From contig NZ_JNLE01000003.1 of the NCBI RefSeq assembly GCF_000702945.1, forward strand, positions 1,535,501 through 1,599,500: a DNA stretch of 64,000 nucleotides, read 5' to 3'. This document shows, in pieces, positions 23,952-32,971 of the stretch. The position numbers were made by a program, and so were the translations under genes. The notes under the pieces are model-generated. The model saw nothing but the letters and a program-made list of their open reading frames with translations, searched no databases and had not been told where the DNA came from. This stretch comes from Clostridium sp. KNHs205. GTDB taxonomy: Bacteria; Bacillota; Clostridia; Lachnospirales; Lachnospiraceae. Position 1 is the first letter of the stretch. Every line of letters begins with the position of its first letter.

Positions 23952-25157
23952 ATGCTGGTAAAAGCAACATATTTTCAGAACAGTGAAACAGCACCCTTGG
24001 TATATGGTGAAGTGGAGATAAAAAATCCGCCGCGTAAGAGGCTCAGGGGAGAAGAAGAAAAGGAAGGTATTCTGGCCGAACCTGTAATCGTAGGTTTTTG
24101 CGGAACAGATAACGAACTGATGAGAATGGGAAAAGAAGGTCTTCTGAGCAGTAAATTCCCGGAGGGGACCAACAGGCTCATTAATGGCCATGAAGGCGTG
24201 GTGTGGGTACCTTCCCAGGAAAGGTTTGCAATCGTTTTAATCCGTGGCGGGGACAGCTATGATCCCACCCGCTATACGGAAGAGGAAACTTATTTCGAGT
24301 ATGGCTGTGACCAGGCAGACGGATTATTCAGTGACCGGAATTATTTCCATCCGGATATGCTGCTGCCCATACCGGAGGGGTACGTAAGGGATGGTAAGCT
24401 GGACCTTTCCTTTGCAAAGAAAATGGTATTCCCGGATCCTTATGCCTGCATGGTATTCCAGTTGGAAAGAATGGAGGACTTAGGCAGCGCTCATAATTTT
24501 CGGGTAGAAATGGCGCGGAGAAAATGCAGCGAAACAGAAGCCCGAAGCTATGCTGCGGAAGCAATATTTGACAGGACCGTTATATTTGGTCTGGGTACAA
24601 CCGGAATGTTTATTGCCGATTTAATCAGAAGAAATCATAAAAATGCAAAAATTATCTTTGTAGGCCGAAGTGCCGGAGATTCTCAGAAGGTTCAATTTGC
24701 CATAGAACAGGCCGGCGGACTGTATGTACAGAACAACTTTGGCACACCGGAGGAATTAGCGGCTGCCATAATAGCAGCTGCAGGTGGCAGAGCTACCACA
24801 TTTATAGGAGTCAGTGGAAGTGAATTAGAGCATAAGATTGCTTTTGAACATAAAGTGCTGGGTTGTAATGGGGTTTTTAACAGCTTTTCTCTTGGACCAG
24901 AGATTTCTTTTAAAACAATGCCTTTTGGTTTTGAAAATCATCTGATATTCGGCTCTATTAATTTCAGGCAGGATCACATGGAGAAGGCCATTCAGATATT
25001 GGCAGAGAGCAGATATGATGAAATCGTCAGTATCATAGAGAAGGAAGAGTTCACTGCCGATCCCATAAAGGCCTACCGTGAGAAAATTTACAGTAAGGAA
25101 TCTCCCATGAAAACAGCAGTTATTTGGAATGAGAAATATATTGACAAAAACCGTTAG
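23952..25157 (+). CDS. MDR dehydrogenase, glucose/fucose dehydrogenase-like
   Basis: 401 residues, start after AGGAGG (an ATG at 23928 would include the ribosome site). Medium-chain dehydrogenase fold: catalytic-zinc motif VGFCGTDNELM followed by NGHEG, and nucleotide-binding VIFGLGTTGMFIADLI. The layout resembles archaeal-type glucose 1-dehydrogenases. The usual four-cysteine structural zinc lobe is missing; the corresponding region is YDPTRYTEEETYFEYG. The neighbouring mutarotase and lactonase suggest it oxidises an aldose to a lactone. The true sugar is not determined by sequence. Confidence 0.75.
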   Translation: MLVKATYFQNSETAPLVYGEVEIKNPPRKRLRGEEEKEGILAEPVIVGFCGTDNELMRMGKEGLLSSKFPEGTNRLINGHEGVVWVPSQERFAIVLIRGGDSYDPTRYTEEETYFEYGCDQADGLFSDRNYFHPDMLLPIPEGYVRDGKLDLSFAKKMVFPDPYACMVFQLERMEDLGSAHNFRVEMARRKCSETEARSYAAEAIFDRTVIFGLGTTGMFIADLIRRNHKNAKIIFVGRSAGDSQKVQFAIEQAGGLYVQNNFGTPEELAAAIIAAAGGRATTFIGVSGSELEHKIAFEHKVLGCNGVFNSFSLGPEISFKTMPFGFENHLIFGSINFRQDHMEKAIQILAESRYDEIVSIIEKEEFTADPIKAYREKIYSKESPMKTAVIWNEKYIDKNR

Positions 25158-25179
25158 GTCATGAAAGAAAATAAATACT

Positions 25180-25260
25180 GACAAGGAAATAAATATTGAC
25201 AAGGAAATAAATATTGACAAGGAAAATAAATATTAACAGGAAAATAAATACTGACAAGAA
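25180..25260 (+). repeat. Tandem ~18-bp repeats after the MDR dehydrogenase gene
   Basis: GACAAGGAAATAAATATT occurs at 25180 (with ACAAGGAAAT...) and 25198, followed by a 19-bp version at 25216, a diverged one at 25235 and a partial one at 25253. A related string precedes 25180. Non-coding gap of 177 bp. Confidence 0.85.
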
Positions 25261-25334
25261 ATAATTACTCACAGGGAAATACGAGGGAGGAACTTCTGTA
25301 ATATTGCCTACCTAAAAAAGAAAGGACTTAATTT

Positions 25335-26348
25335 ATGAAAACGGTACTGATTTCTGAACCTTATAATATTAAGATTGTTGAAACAAAAAAACCTGAAGCG
25401 AAAGCGGGAGAAGCTCTGCTTAAAATTCTATACTGCGGTATCTGCGGTGCAGATGTTGCAAGCTATACGGGAAATCAGCCCTTTACAACTTATCCCAGAA
25501 TTCCCGGGCATGAATTCAGCGCGGAGATTATAAGCATTCCGGAAAATGATAAAGGACTGAAAGCAGGAGATGTAGTAACGGCTAATCCATATTTTAACTG
25601 TAATAGCTGTTATTCTTGTGAGAGAGGTCTTGTTAACTGCTGTATGGATAACCAGACAATGGGGGTACAACGGGACGGAAGTTTCAGTCAGTTTATCACT
25701 ATGCCGATAGAACGGATTTATCCCGGTAAAGGACTTTCTGCAAAGGAATTAGCCTTAATTGAACCCTTTAGCATTGGTTACCATGCGGTAGCAAGAACTG
25801 CCATAAAACCTACTGACAAGGTTTTGGTAGTTGGTGCCGGACCAATCGGTCTTTTTGCCCTGATATCCGCCAAACTCAAAGGTGCAGAAGTTTATATAGC
25901 AGATATTCTGGATGGCAGGCTTGAGAAAGGGAAGGAATTCGGAGCTGACGGAATCATAAATACGATTACCTCCTCCCTGAAGGAGGAGACGGACAGAATA
26001 ACAAAAGGAGGAGGCTTTGATGTATGCATAGAAGCCTGCGGGCTTTCTGCAACCTTCTTAAATTGCATAGACTGTGCTGCCTTTGGAGGGAGCATCATTT
26101 TAATCGGAAACGGTAAGAAGGAAACCACCTTCCTGCATTCAATCCTTCTAAAAAAGGAATTAAATATCTTTGGCAGCAGGAATTCCTTTGCAGAGGATTT
26201 TATAGAGCTGATTGACATTGTGGCCTCCGGTAAGGTGGATATTATGAAGATGGTAAGCTGTATTTATCCGATAGACCAGGCAGATACAGCCTTTAAAGCA
26301 CTTGCAGAAAATGACGGGTCTCTGGAAAAGGTATTGGTAGAATTATGA
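25335..26348 (+). CDS. Zinc-containing alcohol dehydrogenase (MDR family)
   Basis: 337 residues. Catalytic zinc residues sit in CGICGADVASYTG and PGHEF; the structural zinc cysteines are in NCNSCYSCERGLVNCC (about residues 94-109); the Rossmann loop is VVGAGPIGLFALISAK. It resembles sorbitol, galactitol-phosphate and threonine dehydrogenases. In this cluster it probably oxidises a secondary hydroxyl of a later acid intermediate, by analogy with 2-keto-3-deoxy-L-fuconate dehydrogenase, but other polyols are possible. Its stop overlaps the next start (ATGA). Confidence 0.85.
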   Translation: MKTVLISEPYNIKIVETKKPEAKAGEALLKILYCGICGADVASYTGNQPFTTYPRIPGHEFSAEIISIPENDKGLKAGDVVTANPYFNCNSCYSCERGLVNCCMDNQTMGVQRDGSFSQFITMPIERIYPGKGLSAKELALIEPFSIGYHAVARTAIKPTDKVLVVGAGPIGLFALISAKLKGAEVYIADILDGRLEKGKEFGADGIINTITSSLKEETDRITKGGGFDVCIEACGLSATFLNCIDCAAFGGSIILIGNGKKETTFLHSILLKKELNIFGSRNSFAEDFIELIDIVASGKVDIMKMVSCIYPIDQADTAFKALAENDGSLEKVLVEL

Positions 26349-27217
26349 TAATCGATGCACATGCACACCTTTGGATTAAGCAACAGGGAAATGTCAATGG
26401 TAAGCCTGTTGTGGGCCTCATGGGAGGCCGTAGTGACTTTGGAGGTGAACTACGGCAAATGCTGCCGCCTTATCTGTATGACGGAAGGAATACTGCACAA
26501 GCCTTTTTAGCTAACATGGATTACGCAGGAGTGGGGGGCAGTGTTATAACACAGGAATACATCGATGGAAATCAGGATGAGTATCTCCTTGCGGTAAAGT
26601 CAGACTATCCGGAACGTTTTAAGATTTGTTCTCTTTATGAAGAGAAAGATAACTATGGCGTAAAAGGATTTGATGGTATCAAAATATGTGGGGGACGTTT
26701 AAGCCGCAATTTGTATTCGTGCAGTCCTGTATTTCAAAAAGCGGAAAAAGAAAACCTGTTTATCTCCATTGATCTGGCAGAAGGGAGTTCTCAAGCAAAG
26801 ATTCTGGAGGAATTGGTTCAAAGCTTCCCAAAGCTTAAAATAGCCATCGGACATTTTGGTATGGTTACTGTTAAGGGTTGGGAAGAACAGATAAAGCTTG
26901 CCAGATATCCGAATGTCTATATAGAAAGCGGAGGTATTACCTGGTTGTTCCATAAGGAGTTTTATCCTTATGAATCTGCAGTATATGCTATACTGACAGC
27001 CGGAGAAATCTGCGGTATGGATAAGCTGATGTGGGGGAGTGATTATCCCAGAACCATGACAGCTGTTACCTACCTTATGAGCCTGGACTTTGTGACAAAA
27101 TCCAAATTGCTTACAGAAGAGGATAAAAGAATGTTTCTTGAAACAAATGCAATGAAATTTTATGGTTTCAATGAAATTAAAATGATAGAAAAAGTTAAAA
27201 ATATGGTGGAAGACTAA
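26345..27217 (+). CDS. Amidohydrolase-2 family protein, probable sugar lactonase
   Basis: A 290-residue TIM-barrel metal hydrolase of the Amidohydro_2/COG3618 type. Metal ligands: DAHAHLW at 4-10, the histidine in IAIGHFGMV near residue 170 and the aspartate in MWGSDYPRT near 228. This family includes L-fuconolactonase and L-rhamnono-lactonase as well as decarboxylases. Overlap with the dehydrogenase gene and the mutarotase upstream favour a lactonase. No transporter, dehydratase or aldolase follows. Confidence 0.75.
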   Translation: MIIDAHAHLWIKQQGNVNGKPVVGLMGGRSDFGGELRQMLPPYLYDGRNTAQAFLANMDYAGVGGSVITQEYIDGNQDEYLLAVKSDYPERFKICSLYEEKDNYGVKGFDGIKICGGRLSRNLYSCSPVFQKAEKENLFISIDLAEGSSQAKILEELVQSFPKLKIAIGHFGMVTVKGWEEQIKLARYPNVYIESGGITWLFHKEFYPYESAVYAILTAGEICGMDKLMWGSDYPRTMTAVTYLMSLDFVTKSKLLTEEDKRMFLETNAMKFYGFNEIKMIEKVKNMVED

Positions 27218-27458
27218 AAAAGACAATTATTTCATAAATGCAATGGGACTCCTCGAATAAATTTAATTTCCTGATAAAAATAATTGAAGCTGCAAAAAAA
27301 TTGCCAGCCATAATATTTTATAACTCTTATTCCCAGTATTTTTTACATGTTCTTTTAACATACTAAAATAAAGTGGAGTAGGTAAGTAAATTTTAATATC
27401 TAAACTACTGATTAACGAATGTTCTATAATTCAGGATATTCAGAAAAGAGGTGTTATT

Positions 27459-27671
27459 ATGGACAATAAATTTAATAACCAGATCAATCATATATCAGGA
27501 AAGGTCAAAGAGGTTGCCGGAAAAGCAGTTAACTCAGACCAGATGGAGCTAAAAGGTAAGCTGCAGCAGGTGGGCAGTGATATCAGCCAAAAAGGGGAAG
27601 AAATAAAAGAAAAAGCTGCCGGAAAAGCAAACAAAATCATTGACAAAATAAAAAACGAGAGAGGATGGTAA
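27459..27671 (+). CDS. CsbD-family stress protein
   Basis: A 70-residue charged, helical protein with the CsbD pattern: ISGKVKEVAGKAVN, then LKGKLQQVGSDISQKGEEIKEKA. CsbD-like proteins are induced by general stress in Bacillus; the molecular role is unknown. RBS AAGAGGTG precedes the ATG. The membrane protein that follows starts four bases later and is a typical partner. Confidence 0.85.
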   Translation: MDNKFNNQINHISGKVKEVAGKAVNSDQMELKGKLQQVGSDISQKGEEIKEKAAGKANKIIDKIKNERGW

Positions 27672-27675
27672 TAAG

Positions 27676-27942
27676 ATGCCGGAGATTACTAATATTATTG
27701 TTTGGTTAATTCTTGGAGGTATTTCTGGTTGGATAGCCAGTAAGATTATGAAGAAAGACAGCCAGATGGGTGTCGGTATGAATATCCTTGTAGGTATAGT
27801 GGGTGCATTTATCGGCGGATGGCTGGCAGGTATTTTTGGTTGGGGACCTGCAACAGGCTTAAACATCTGGAGTTTTATCGTATCCGTCGTTGGTGCAGTT
27901 ATACTGCTCTTTATTATCGGATTATTTAAACAGAAGGATTAA
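27676..27942 (+). CDS. GlsB/YeaQ/YmgE-type membrane stress protein
   Basis: 88 residues with three hydrophobic segments and glycine-rich turns: IIVWLILGGISGWIASKIM, then VGAFIGGWLAGIFG and a final helix IVSVVGAVILLFIIGLF. This is the transglycosylase-associated-protein family (PF04226), a small integral membrane protein linked to stress. It is co-transcribed with the CsbD gene. Confidence 0.9.
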   Translation: MPEITNIIVWLILGGISGWIASKIMKKDSQMGVGMNILVGIVGAFIGGWLAGIFGWGPATGLNIWSFIVSVVGAVILLFIIGLFKQKD

Positions 27943-27960
27943 CCTGAATATGTTGGAAAA

Positions 27961-27990
27961 TGAGGCTGTTGCAGAATTGCAGCAGCCTCA
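27961..27990. terminator. Bidirectional stem-loop between GlsB and citrate synthase
   Basis: TGAGGCTGTTGCA / TGCAGCAGCCTCA with a 4-base loop. On the minus strand it is followed by TTTTCC, so it can end the citrate synthase transcript; a second stem AGGAGTTG/CAACTCCT (28034-28068 region) lies between. Confidence 0.6.
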
Positions 27991-28099
27991 ACTTGTAACA
28001 GGGTTTATCAATTTGTTTTACTGCGTAACACCTAAGGAGTTGCTTCAAGCTGCAAATCACAACTCCTGGCAAAAACGGTTCTATGCTTTCACAGGAAGA

Positions 28100-29467
28100 T
28101 CAGGTACGATCTTTCAGTTTAGAATAAGGTTTTACCTTTGCTACATTCTTATAGGCAGGACGAATAATCTTACCTGCATTAATGAGCTCCTCCATTCTGT
28201 GAGCACTCCAGCCGGATATTCTGGCGATAGCAAAGATAGGAGTATATAATTCAAGAGGCAGATCTAACATACTGTATACAAAACCGCTGTAGAAGTCCAC
28301 ATTGGCACTGACACCTTTATATATCTGACGCTCTTTCGCAATTACTTCCGGAGCAAGAGTTTCCACCATATTATAGAGTTTGAACTCTTTGGCACGTCCT
28401 TTTTCAACGGATAATTTTTCAACAAAGCCTTTAAAGATTTCGGCTCTTGGATCAGAAATTGAATATACCGCGTGGCCCATACCATAAATAAGGCCTGATT
28501 TATCAAAGGCATTTTTTTGAAGTAGGGCAGCCAGATACGCACGTACCTCATCTTCGTCATCCCAATCCTTGATGACATTTTTCATATCCTCGAACATTTG
28601 GATAACTTTAATATTGGCACCGCCATGTTTAGGACCTTTTAAAGAGCCCAAAGAAGCTGCCACGGAGGAATAAGTATCCGTACCTGTAGAGGTTACTACA
28701 TGGGTGGTGAAAGTAGAGTTGTTACCGCCGCCGTGTTCTGCATGGAGAACAAGGGCAACATCAAGAATTTTAGCTTCCAGAGGGGTATATTTACTATCAG
28801 GTCTTAATAGATGCAGGATTAATTCGGCAGTTGAAAGATTAGGATCCGGAGTATGTATAACCAGGCTCTGTCCGTCATGGTAATGACTGTAAGCCTGATA
28901 ACCGTAAACGGATAACAAAGGGAATAAGGATATCAGCTGCAGGGATTGCCTTAATACATTAGGCAGTGTAATATCATCCGCCAGATCATCATAGGAATAC
29001 AGCGTCAGGACACTTCTTGCCAATGTATTCATCATATCCTTACTGGGAGCTTTCATAATAATATCTCTTACGAAGGAGGTTGGAAGCGAACGGTATTCAC
29101 CTAATAATACCTTGAAATTCGTCAATTCTTCGACACTTGGGAGCTTGCCGAATAATAGCAGATAGGTAACCTCTTCAAAACCAAAACGATTATCTTCAAT
29201 AAAACCCTGAACGATCTGTTTTACATCGATACCCCTGTAAAAAAGCTGTCCTTCGCAGGGAATGTATTCGGAGTCGACAATTAAGTGGGAACGGACTTCC
29301 GCTATTTCTGTTAGACCGGTTAAAACTCCCGCTCCACTGACATCCCTAAGACCTCTTTTTACCTGGTATTTGGTGTAAAGAGAGGAATCAATCACACTAT
29401 TTTTGGCACAAAGCTCTGATAGCGCCAGAATCTCCGGTGTAATACTGGAAATGTTCATATTACTCAT
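28100..29467 (-). CDS. Citrate synthase
   Basis: 455 residues, citrate/2-methylcitrate synthase fold. Catalytic histidine segment HAEHGGGNNSTFTTHV, then KGPKHGGANIKV, the second histidine in YGMGHAVYSISDPRA, and the aspartate in SANVDFYSG. It condenses oxaloacetate and acetyl-CoA. Slightly longer than the type II enzyme, with an N-terminal extension of about 60 residues as in other Lachnospiraceae. RBS AAAGGAGG precedes the ATG on the minus strand. It stands alone, divergent from mgsA, with no aconitase or isocitrate dehydrogenase beside it; probably glutamate biosynthesis. Confidence 0.93.
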   Translation of the reverse strand: MSNMNISSITPEILALSELCAKNSVIDSSLYTKYQVKRGLRDVSGAGVLTGLTEIAEVRSHLIVDSEYIPCEGQLFYRGIDVKQIVQGFIEDNRFGFEEVTYLLLFGKLPSVEELTNFKVLLGEYRSLPTSFVRDIIMKAPSKDMMNTLARSVLTLYSYDDLADDITLPNVLRQSLQLISLFPLLSVYGYQAYSHYHDGQSLVIHTPDPNLSTAELILHLLRPDSKYTPLEAKILDVALVLHAEHGGGNNSTFTTHVVTSTGTDTYSSVAASLGSLKGPKHGGANIKVIQMFEDMKNVIKDWDDEDEVRAYLAALLQKNAFDKSGLIYGMGHAVYSISDPRAEIFKGFVEKLSVEKGRAKEFKLYNMVETLAPEVIAKERQIYKGVSANVDFYSGFVYSMLDLPLELYTPIFAIARISGWSAHRMEELINAGKIIRPAYKNVAKVKPYSKLKDRT

Positions 29468-29803
29468 AACAGCCTCCTTTGGGGTATATTTTTTGTAATA
29501 CTATGTATTATTTTGCATTTATTAGTATTATTTAATCAAAATTACTTTTCCTGCAAAACGATATAGTATATAGTTTAACATAAAAATGAGCATTCTACAA
29601 GTAATAAGGATAAAAATACAAAAAGAGTGCTTATAATTATACATTTTTCTGTGGGTTTTATATAGTAATAGAATGGAAGGTCCAGGTGCATATTTGCGTT
29701 GCATTTTTCTGGTAAAGCAAGTATGATAGAAGTGTAATAATAAATACTTTACTGGCAAGAATATACATAACAAATAAAGGCTAGAGAAGGAACAGGAGGC
29801 ATA
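29468..29803. other. Divergent promoter region, citrate synthase / mgsA
   Basis: 336 bp, AT-rich, no gene. Paired segments GTAAAG-CA-AGTAT and ATACT-TTAC flank about 20 bp near 29715-29755 and could be an operator for mgsA. I cannot fix promoter boxes with confidence. Confidence 0.45.
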
Positions 29804-30289
29804 ATGTTACTTGATGATTTTATTTATTTTAAAATAGGTAAGAAAAAGCATATTGCATTGATCGCTCATGACGGTAAGAAACAGGAATTGGTGAAATGGG
29901 CAGATAGACATAAGGATATACTAAAGAGTCATTTTTTATGCGGAACCGGTACAACGGCAAGACTTATCTCTGAGCAGACCGGTCTTCCCGTTAAGGGCTA
30001 CAACAGCGGACCTTTAGGAGGTGACCAGCAGATTGGCTCAAGAATCGTAGAGGGAGGAATTGATTTTGTAATCTTTTTATGGGATCCTTTAGAATCTCAG
30101 CCTCATGATCCTGATGTCAAGGCATTATTACGTATTGCTGTGGTTTATGATATTCCCATAGCCAATAATCTGGCAACGGCTGACTTTTTGCTTGCGTCTT
30201 CCCTGATGGAAGAAGAGTACGACAGAAAGGTTGAGAATTTTAATAAAACAATGAAGGAGAGAATTGAAAAATTCTCTGCTCCGCAATAA
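29804..30289 (+). CDS. mgsA: Methylglyoxal synthase
   Basis: 161 residues. Start HIALIAHDGKK, phosphate loop LCGTGTTARLI, catalytic aspartate in SGPLGGDQQIGSRI, and LWDPLESQPHDPDVKALLRI, all diagnostic. It converts dihydroxyacetone phosphate to methylglyoxal, a bypass of lower glycolysis when phosphate is short. RBS AGGAGG precedes the ATG. The D-lactate dehydrogenase gene lies 107 bp downstream, giving a plausible DHAP-to-D-lactate context although no glyoxalase is present. Confidence 0.95.
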   Translation: MLLDDFIYFKIGKKKHIALIAHDGKKQELVKWADRHKDILKSHFLCGTGTTARLISEQTGLPVKGYNSGPLGGDQQIGSRIVEGGIDFVIFLWDPLESQPHDPDVKALLRIAVVYDIPIANNLATADFLLASSLMEEEYDRKVENFNKTMKERIEKFSAPQ

Positions 30290-30396
30290 GTCCGTTAACA
30301 GAAAACATGTTATGGGTTTTGTGATTTTGTATGTATGCTACCTTAGAAATTGGTAACAATGAAACTGTCTGATAATACAGAAAGGCATGGTGCAGA

Positions 30397-31431
30397 ATGA
30401 GCAGAATTTGTTTTTTTGATACAAAGCCCTATGATAAGATTTATTTTGATATGTTTAAGGACAAGTTTGGATTTGAAATTGATTATTTTGAACCGAAGCT
30501 GAATGCAGCTACAGCCATTATGGCAAGAGGTTATGAAGTGGTAGTTGCTTTTGTAAATGATACCATTGATGCAAAGACCATAGATATTCTCTATAATGAA
30601 GGTGTAAGGCTAATAGCAATGAGGTGCGCAGGCTATAACAACATAGACTTTAAAGCGGCTTATAATAAGATTCACGTAGTCAGGGTACCTGCTTATTCAC
30701 CATATGCAGTTGCAGAGCATGCAATGGCACTGCTCCTGACCCTGAACCGTAAGATACACAGAGCCTATAACAGAACCAAAGAGCATAACTTCAGTTTAAA
30801 TGGTCTTACTGGTTTTGATCTGTATGGAAAAACCATGGGAGTCATAGGTACCGGTAAGATTGGCCGTGTATTCATTGATATCTGTAAAGGTTTTGGTATG
30901 AAGGTGCTTGCCTATGATCCATACCCTGTGAAAGATGCAGGTATTAATTATGTGGACTTAGATGAACTATGCAGGGAATCAGATCTGATATCACTCCATT
31001 GCCCTCTTACGAAAGAAACGAAGCATATGATCAATAAAGATACGATACAACAGATGAAGAAAGGTATCTATATTATCAATACTTCAAGAGGTGCCCTTAT
31101 TGATAGCGAAGCTTTACTGAATGCTATTAAGGAAGAGCAGGTTGGCGGAGCAGTTCTGGATGTTTACGAAGAAGAAACGGAGTTCTTCTATGAGGATTTA
31201 TCCGGAGAGATTATAAAAGATGATATCCTTTCAGGGTTGATATCAATGCCAAATGTAATCGTGACCTCCCATCAGGCATTTCTTACCAGGGAAGCACTGA
31301 ATAAAATTGCTGAGATCACCCTTCAGAATATAAAGGATTATTCTGACAATGCAGGTCTTGCAAATGAAATCTGTTATCAGTGTATTAAATTAAATAATTG
31401 TGAGAAAACTGATAAGAACCGATGCTTTTAA
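30397..31431 (+). CDS. D-lactate dehydrogenase (2-hydroxyacid dehydrogenase)
   Basis: 344 residues. Substrate domain with MRCAGYNNIDF and VPAYSPYAVAEHAMALLL, NAD loop MGVIGTGKIGRVF, catalytic arginine in NTSRGALID, glutamate in LDVYEEET and histidine in VTSHQAFLT. The EETEFFYEDLSG segment is typical of fermentative D-LDH (LdhA-like). It reduces pyruvate to D-lactate. Ends CEKTDKNRCF. Confidence 0.93.
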   Translation: MSRICFFDTKPYDKIYFDMFKDKFGFEIDYFEPKLNAATAIMARGYEVVVAFVNDTIDAKTIDILYNEGVRLIAMRCAGYNNIDFKAAYNKIHVVRVPAYSPYAVAEHAMALLLTLNRKIHRAYNRTKEHNFSLNGLTGFDLYGKTMGVIGTGKIGRVFIDICKGFGMKVLAYDPYPVKDAGINYVDLDELCRESDLISLHCPLTKETKHMINKDTIQQMKKGIYIINTSRGALIDSEALLNAIKEEQVGGAVLDVYEEETEFFYEDLSGEIIKDDILSGLISMPNVIVTSHQAFLTREALNKIAEITLQNIKDYSDNAGLANEICYQCIKLNNCEKTDKNRCF

Positions 31432-31433
31432 GG

Positions 31434-31462
31434 TTGTAATCAATTTCATTTTATGCTATAAT
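31434..31462 (+). promoter_or_regulatory. Promoter of the rubredoxin gene
   Basis: TTGTAA (31434-31439), 17-bp spacer, TATAAT (31457-31462). Near-consensus, about 100 bp before the rubredoxin ATG; the leader has no obvious riboswitch. Confidence 0.7.
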
Positions 31463-31564
31463 TTAACTGCTTTATAAGATGTTAGATGAAGGATAATATA
31501 CCATATTATTCTCTGACGAAACAACAGAATAAAGAAAAAATACTACTTTAAGGAGGTGTTTTAC

Positions 31565-31717
31565 ATGAAATACGAATGCCCTTGCGGTTATATTTATGAT
31601 CCAGAGACAGGCGATCCAGATGGCGGTATTGCACCCGGCACAGCATGGGAGGATATACCTGAGGATTGGGTATGCCCAGTTTGCGGATTAAGCAAAGATT
31701 CATTTACACAGATTTAA
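31565..31717 (+). CDS. Rubredoxin with CxC first knuckle
   Basis: A 50-residue iron-sulfur protein preceded by AAGGAGG. The fold markers are all present: [36 protein letters not shown]. The second iron-binding knuckle is the usual CPVCG, but the first reads [10 protein letters not shown], that is C-P-C-G with one residue between the cysteines instead of the usual two (CxxCG). The codons are clear (TGC CCT TGC GGT). Electron carrier for rubrerythrin, desulfoferrodoxin and FprA, all encoded within 4 kb. Confidence 0.9.
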   Translation: MKYECPCGYIYDPETGDPDGGIAPGTAWEDIPEDWVCPVCGLSKDSFTQI

Positions 31718-31730
31718 TTGAAGTTGACAT

Positions 31731-31772
31731 AAAAAAAGAGCTCATGCTTACTATAAGTGCGTGCTCTTTTTT
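31731..31772 (+). terminator. Terminator after rubredoxin
   Basis: AAAAAAAGAGC...GCTCTTTTTT with an inner CTTA/TAAG pair; symmetrical and followed by T residues. It separates rubredoxin from rubrerythrin. Confidence 0.85.
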
Positions 31773-31863
31773 CGATGTGCATACCAAATCAAATCAATGA
31801 GAAGCGGGAATCAGCTGTTAATTCTGATTCTGCAAGAAACGGAAAGTGGAGGATAAAGCTAAG

Positions 31864-32403
31864 ATGAAAGAGTTAAAAGGCACACAAACAGAAGCTAATT
31901 TAAAGGCAGCTTTTGCGGGAGAATCCGAAGCGAGAAACAAATATACATATTATGCTTCAAAAGCGAAAAAAGAAGGTTATGAGCAGATAGCAGAACTTTT
32001 TCTTGAAACTGCAAATAATGAAAAAGAGCATGCAAAACTATGGTTTAAACTACTTCATGACGGTATGCCGGATACATTAACCAACCTTGCTGATGCTGCC
32101 GCCGGAGAGAATTACGAATGGACCCAGATGTATGACGAATTTGCTAAAGTAGCAAAAGAGGAAGGTTTTGACCAGATTGCAAGGCTGTTTGCAGGTGTTG
32201 CCAAAATCGAAAAAGAACATGAGGAAAGATACAGAAAGCTCTTAAAGAACTTGGAAGAGGGCGTTGTATTCTCCAAAGATGGTGATACTGTTTGGCAATG
32301 CGCTAACTGCGGACATATACACGTTGGAAAGAAAGCACCGGAGAAATGTCCTGTATGTGACCATCCACAGGCATACTTCCGTGTTCTCGCAACAAATTAT
32401 TAA
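31864..32403 (+). CDS. rbr: Rubrerythrin
   Basis: 179 residues; I start at the ATG 31864, with AGTGGAGG upstream, since the earlier GTG contains that ribosome site. The N-terminal four-helix diiron domain has ligand motifs [25 protein letters not shown] and [13 protein letters not shown]. The C-terminal rubredoxin-like domain has CANCGH and CPVCDHP. NADH-linked peroxidase of anaerobes, reduced by rubredoxin. Part of the oxygen-defence set. Confidence 0.95.
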   Translation: MKELKGTQTEANLKAAFAGESEARNKYTYYASKAKKEGYEQIAELFLETANNEKEHAKLWFKLLHDGMPDTLTNLADAAAGENYEWTQMYDEFAKVAKEEGFDQIARLFAGVAKIEKEHEERYRKLLKNLEEGVVFSKDGDTVWQCANCGHIHVGKKAPEKCPVCDHPQAYFRVLATNY

Positions 32404-32416
32404 TCATATCTGATAG

Positions 32417-32440
32417 GTGCCAAGGGCACGGAAAGGCAGG
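32417..32440 (+). promoter_or_regulatory. Stem-loop before desulfoferrodoxin, variant of the recurring motif
   Basis: GTGCC-AAG-GGCAC, a five-pair stem, followed by GGAAAGGCAGG and the ATG at 32446. The stem resembles the other copies, but the linker AGAnnGGAG is not kept. Confidence 0.4.
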
Positions 32441-32445
32441 ATATT

Positions 32446-32829
32446 ATGAAGAAAGAAGCTAGATTTTATAAATGTAAACATTGCGGAAACATCGTAACAT
32501 TTTTTTACGAGTCTGGAGCACCTTTAACATGCTGCGGAGATAAAATGGATGAGCTGGTTGCCAATACCACAGAAGCAGCTACAGAGAAACACCTTCCGGT
32601 AGTAGAAAAGGATGGCAATACCGTAACTGTCTGTATTGGAAGTGTAGAGCATCCCATGACAGAGGAGCACTACATACAATGGGTATATCTTGAGACCACA
32701 AAAGGTATTCTTGCACGTTTCTTAGAGCCTGGTGAAAAGCCTAAGGCTGTATTTAACCTGACGGATGAAGAACCGGTAGCAGCTTATGAATACTGTAATC
32801 TTCATGGACTCTGGAAAACTGTACTGTAA
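32446..32829 (+). CDS. dfx: Desulfoferrodoxin (superoxide reductase)
   Basis: 127 residues, two iron sites. The N-terminal desulforedoxin-like Cys4 site is FYKCKHCGN...LTCCGDKM. The C-terminal superoxide reductase site uses the histidines in EKHLPVV and SVEHPMTEEHYIQW, and cysteine/histidine in YEYCNLHGLW. It reduces superoxide to peroxide without making oxygen; rubrerythrin can then remove the peroxide. Followed by a very strong terminator. Confidence 0.96.
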   Translation: MKKEARFYKCKHCGNIVTFFYESGAPLTCCGDKMDELVANTTEAATEKHLPVVEKDGNTVTVCIGSVEHPMTEEHYIQWVYLETTKGILARFLEPGEKPKAVFNLTDEEPVAAYEYCNLHGLWKTVL

Positions 32830-32848
32830 GAAGATTTCCAAACAGATA

Positions 32849-32886
32849 ACCGGCCTTTTCGTGGTTTACGAAAAGGCCGGTATTTT
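32849..32886 (+). terminator. Terminator after dfx
   Basis: 14-bp perfect stem ACCGGCCTTTTCGT / ACGAAAAGGCCGGT, loop GGTTT, then ATTTTAT. Confidence 0.93.
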
Positions 32887-32971
32887 ATATAATAAACAGT
32901 AGTATAATGTAAACAGGATTTTACCGGCAGCAGTAAATGCAGGTATAGGGATTCTTAGAAATGAGGTAGCT

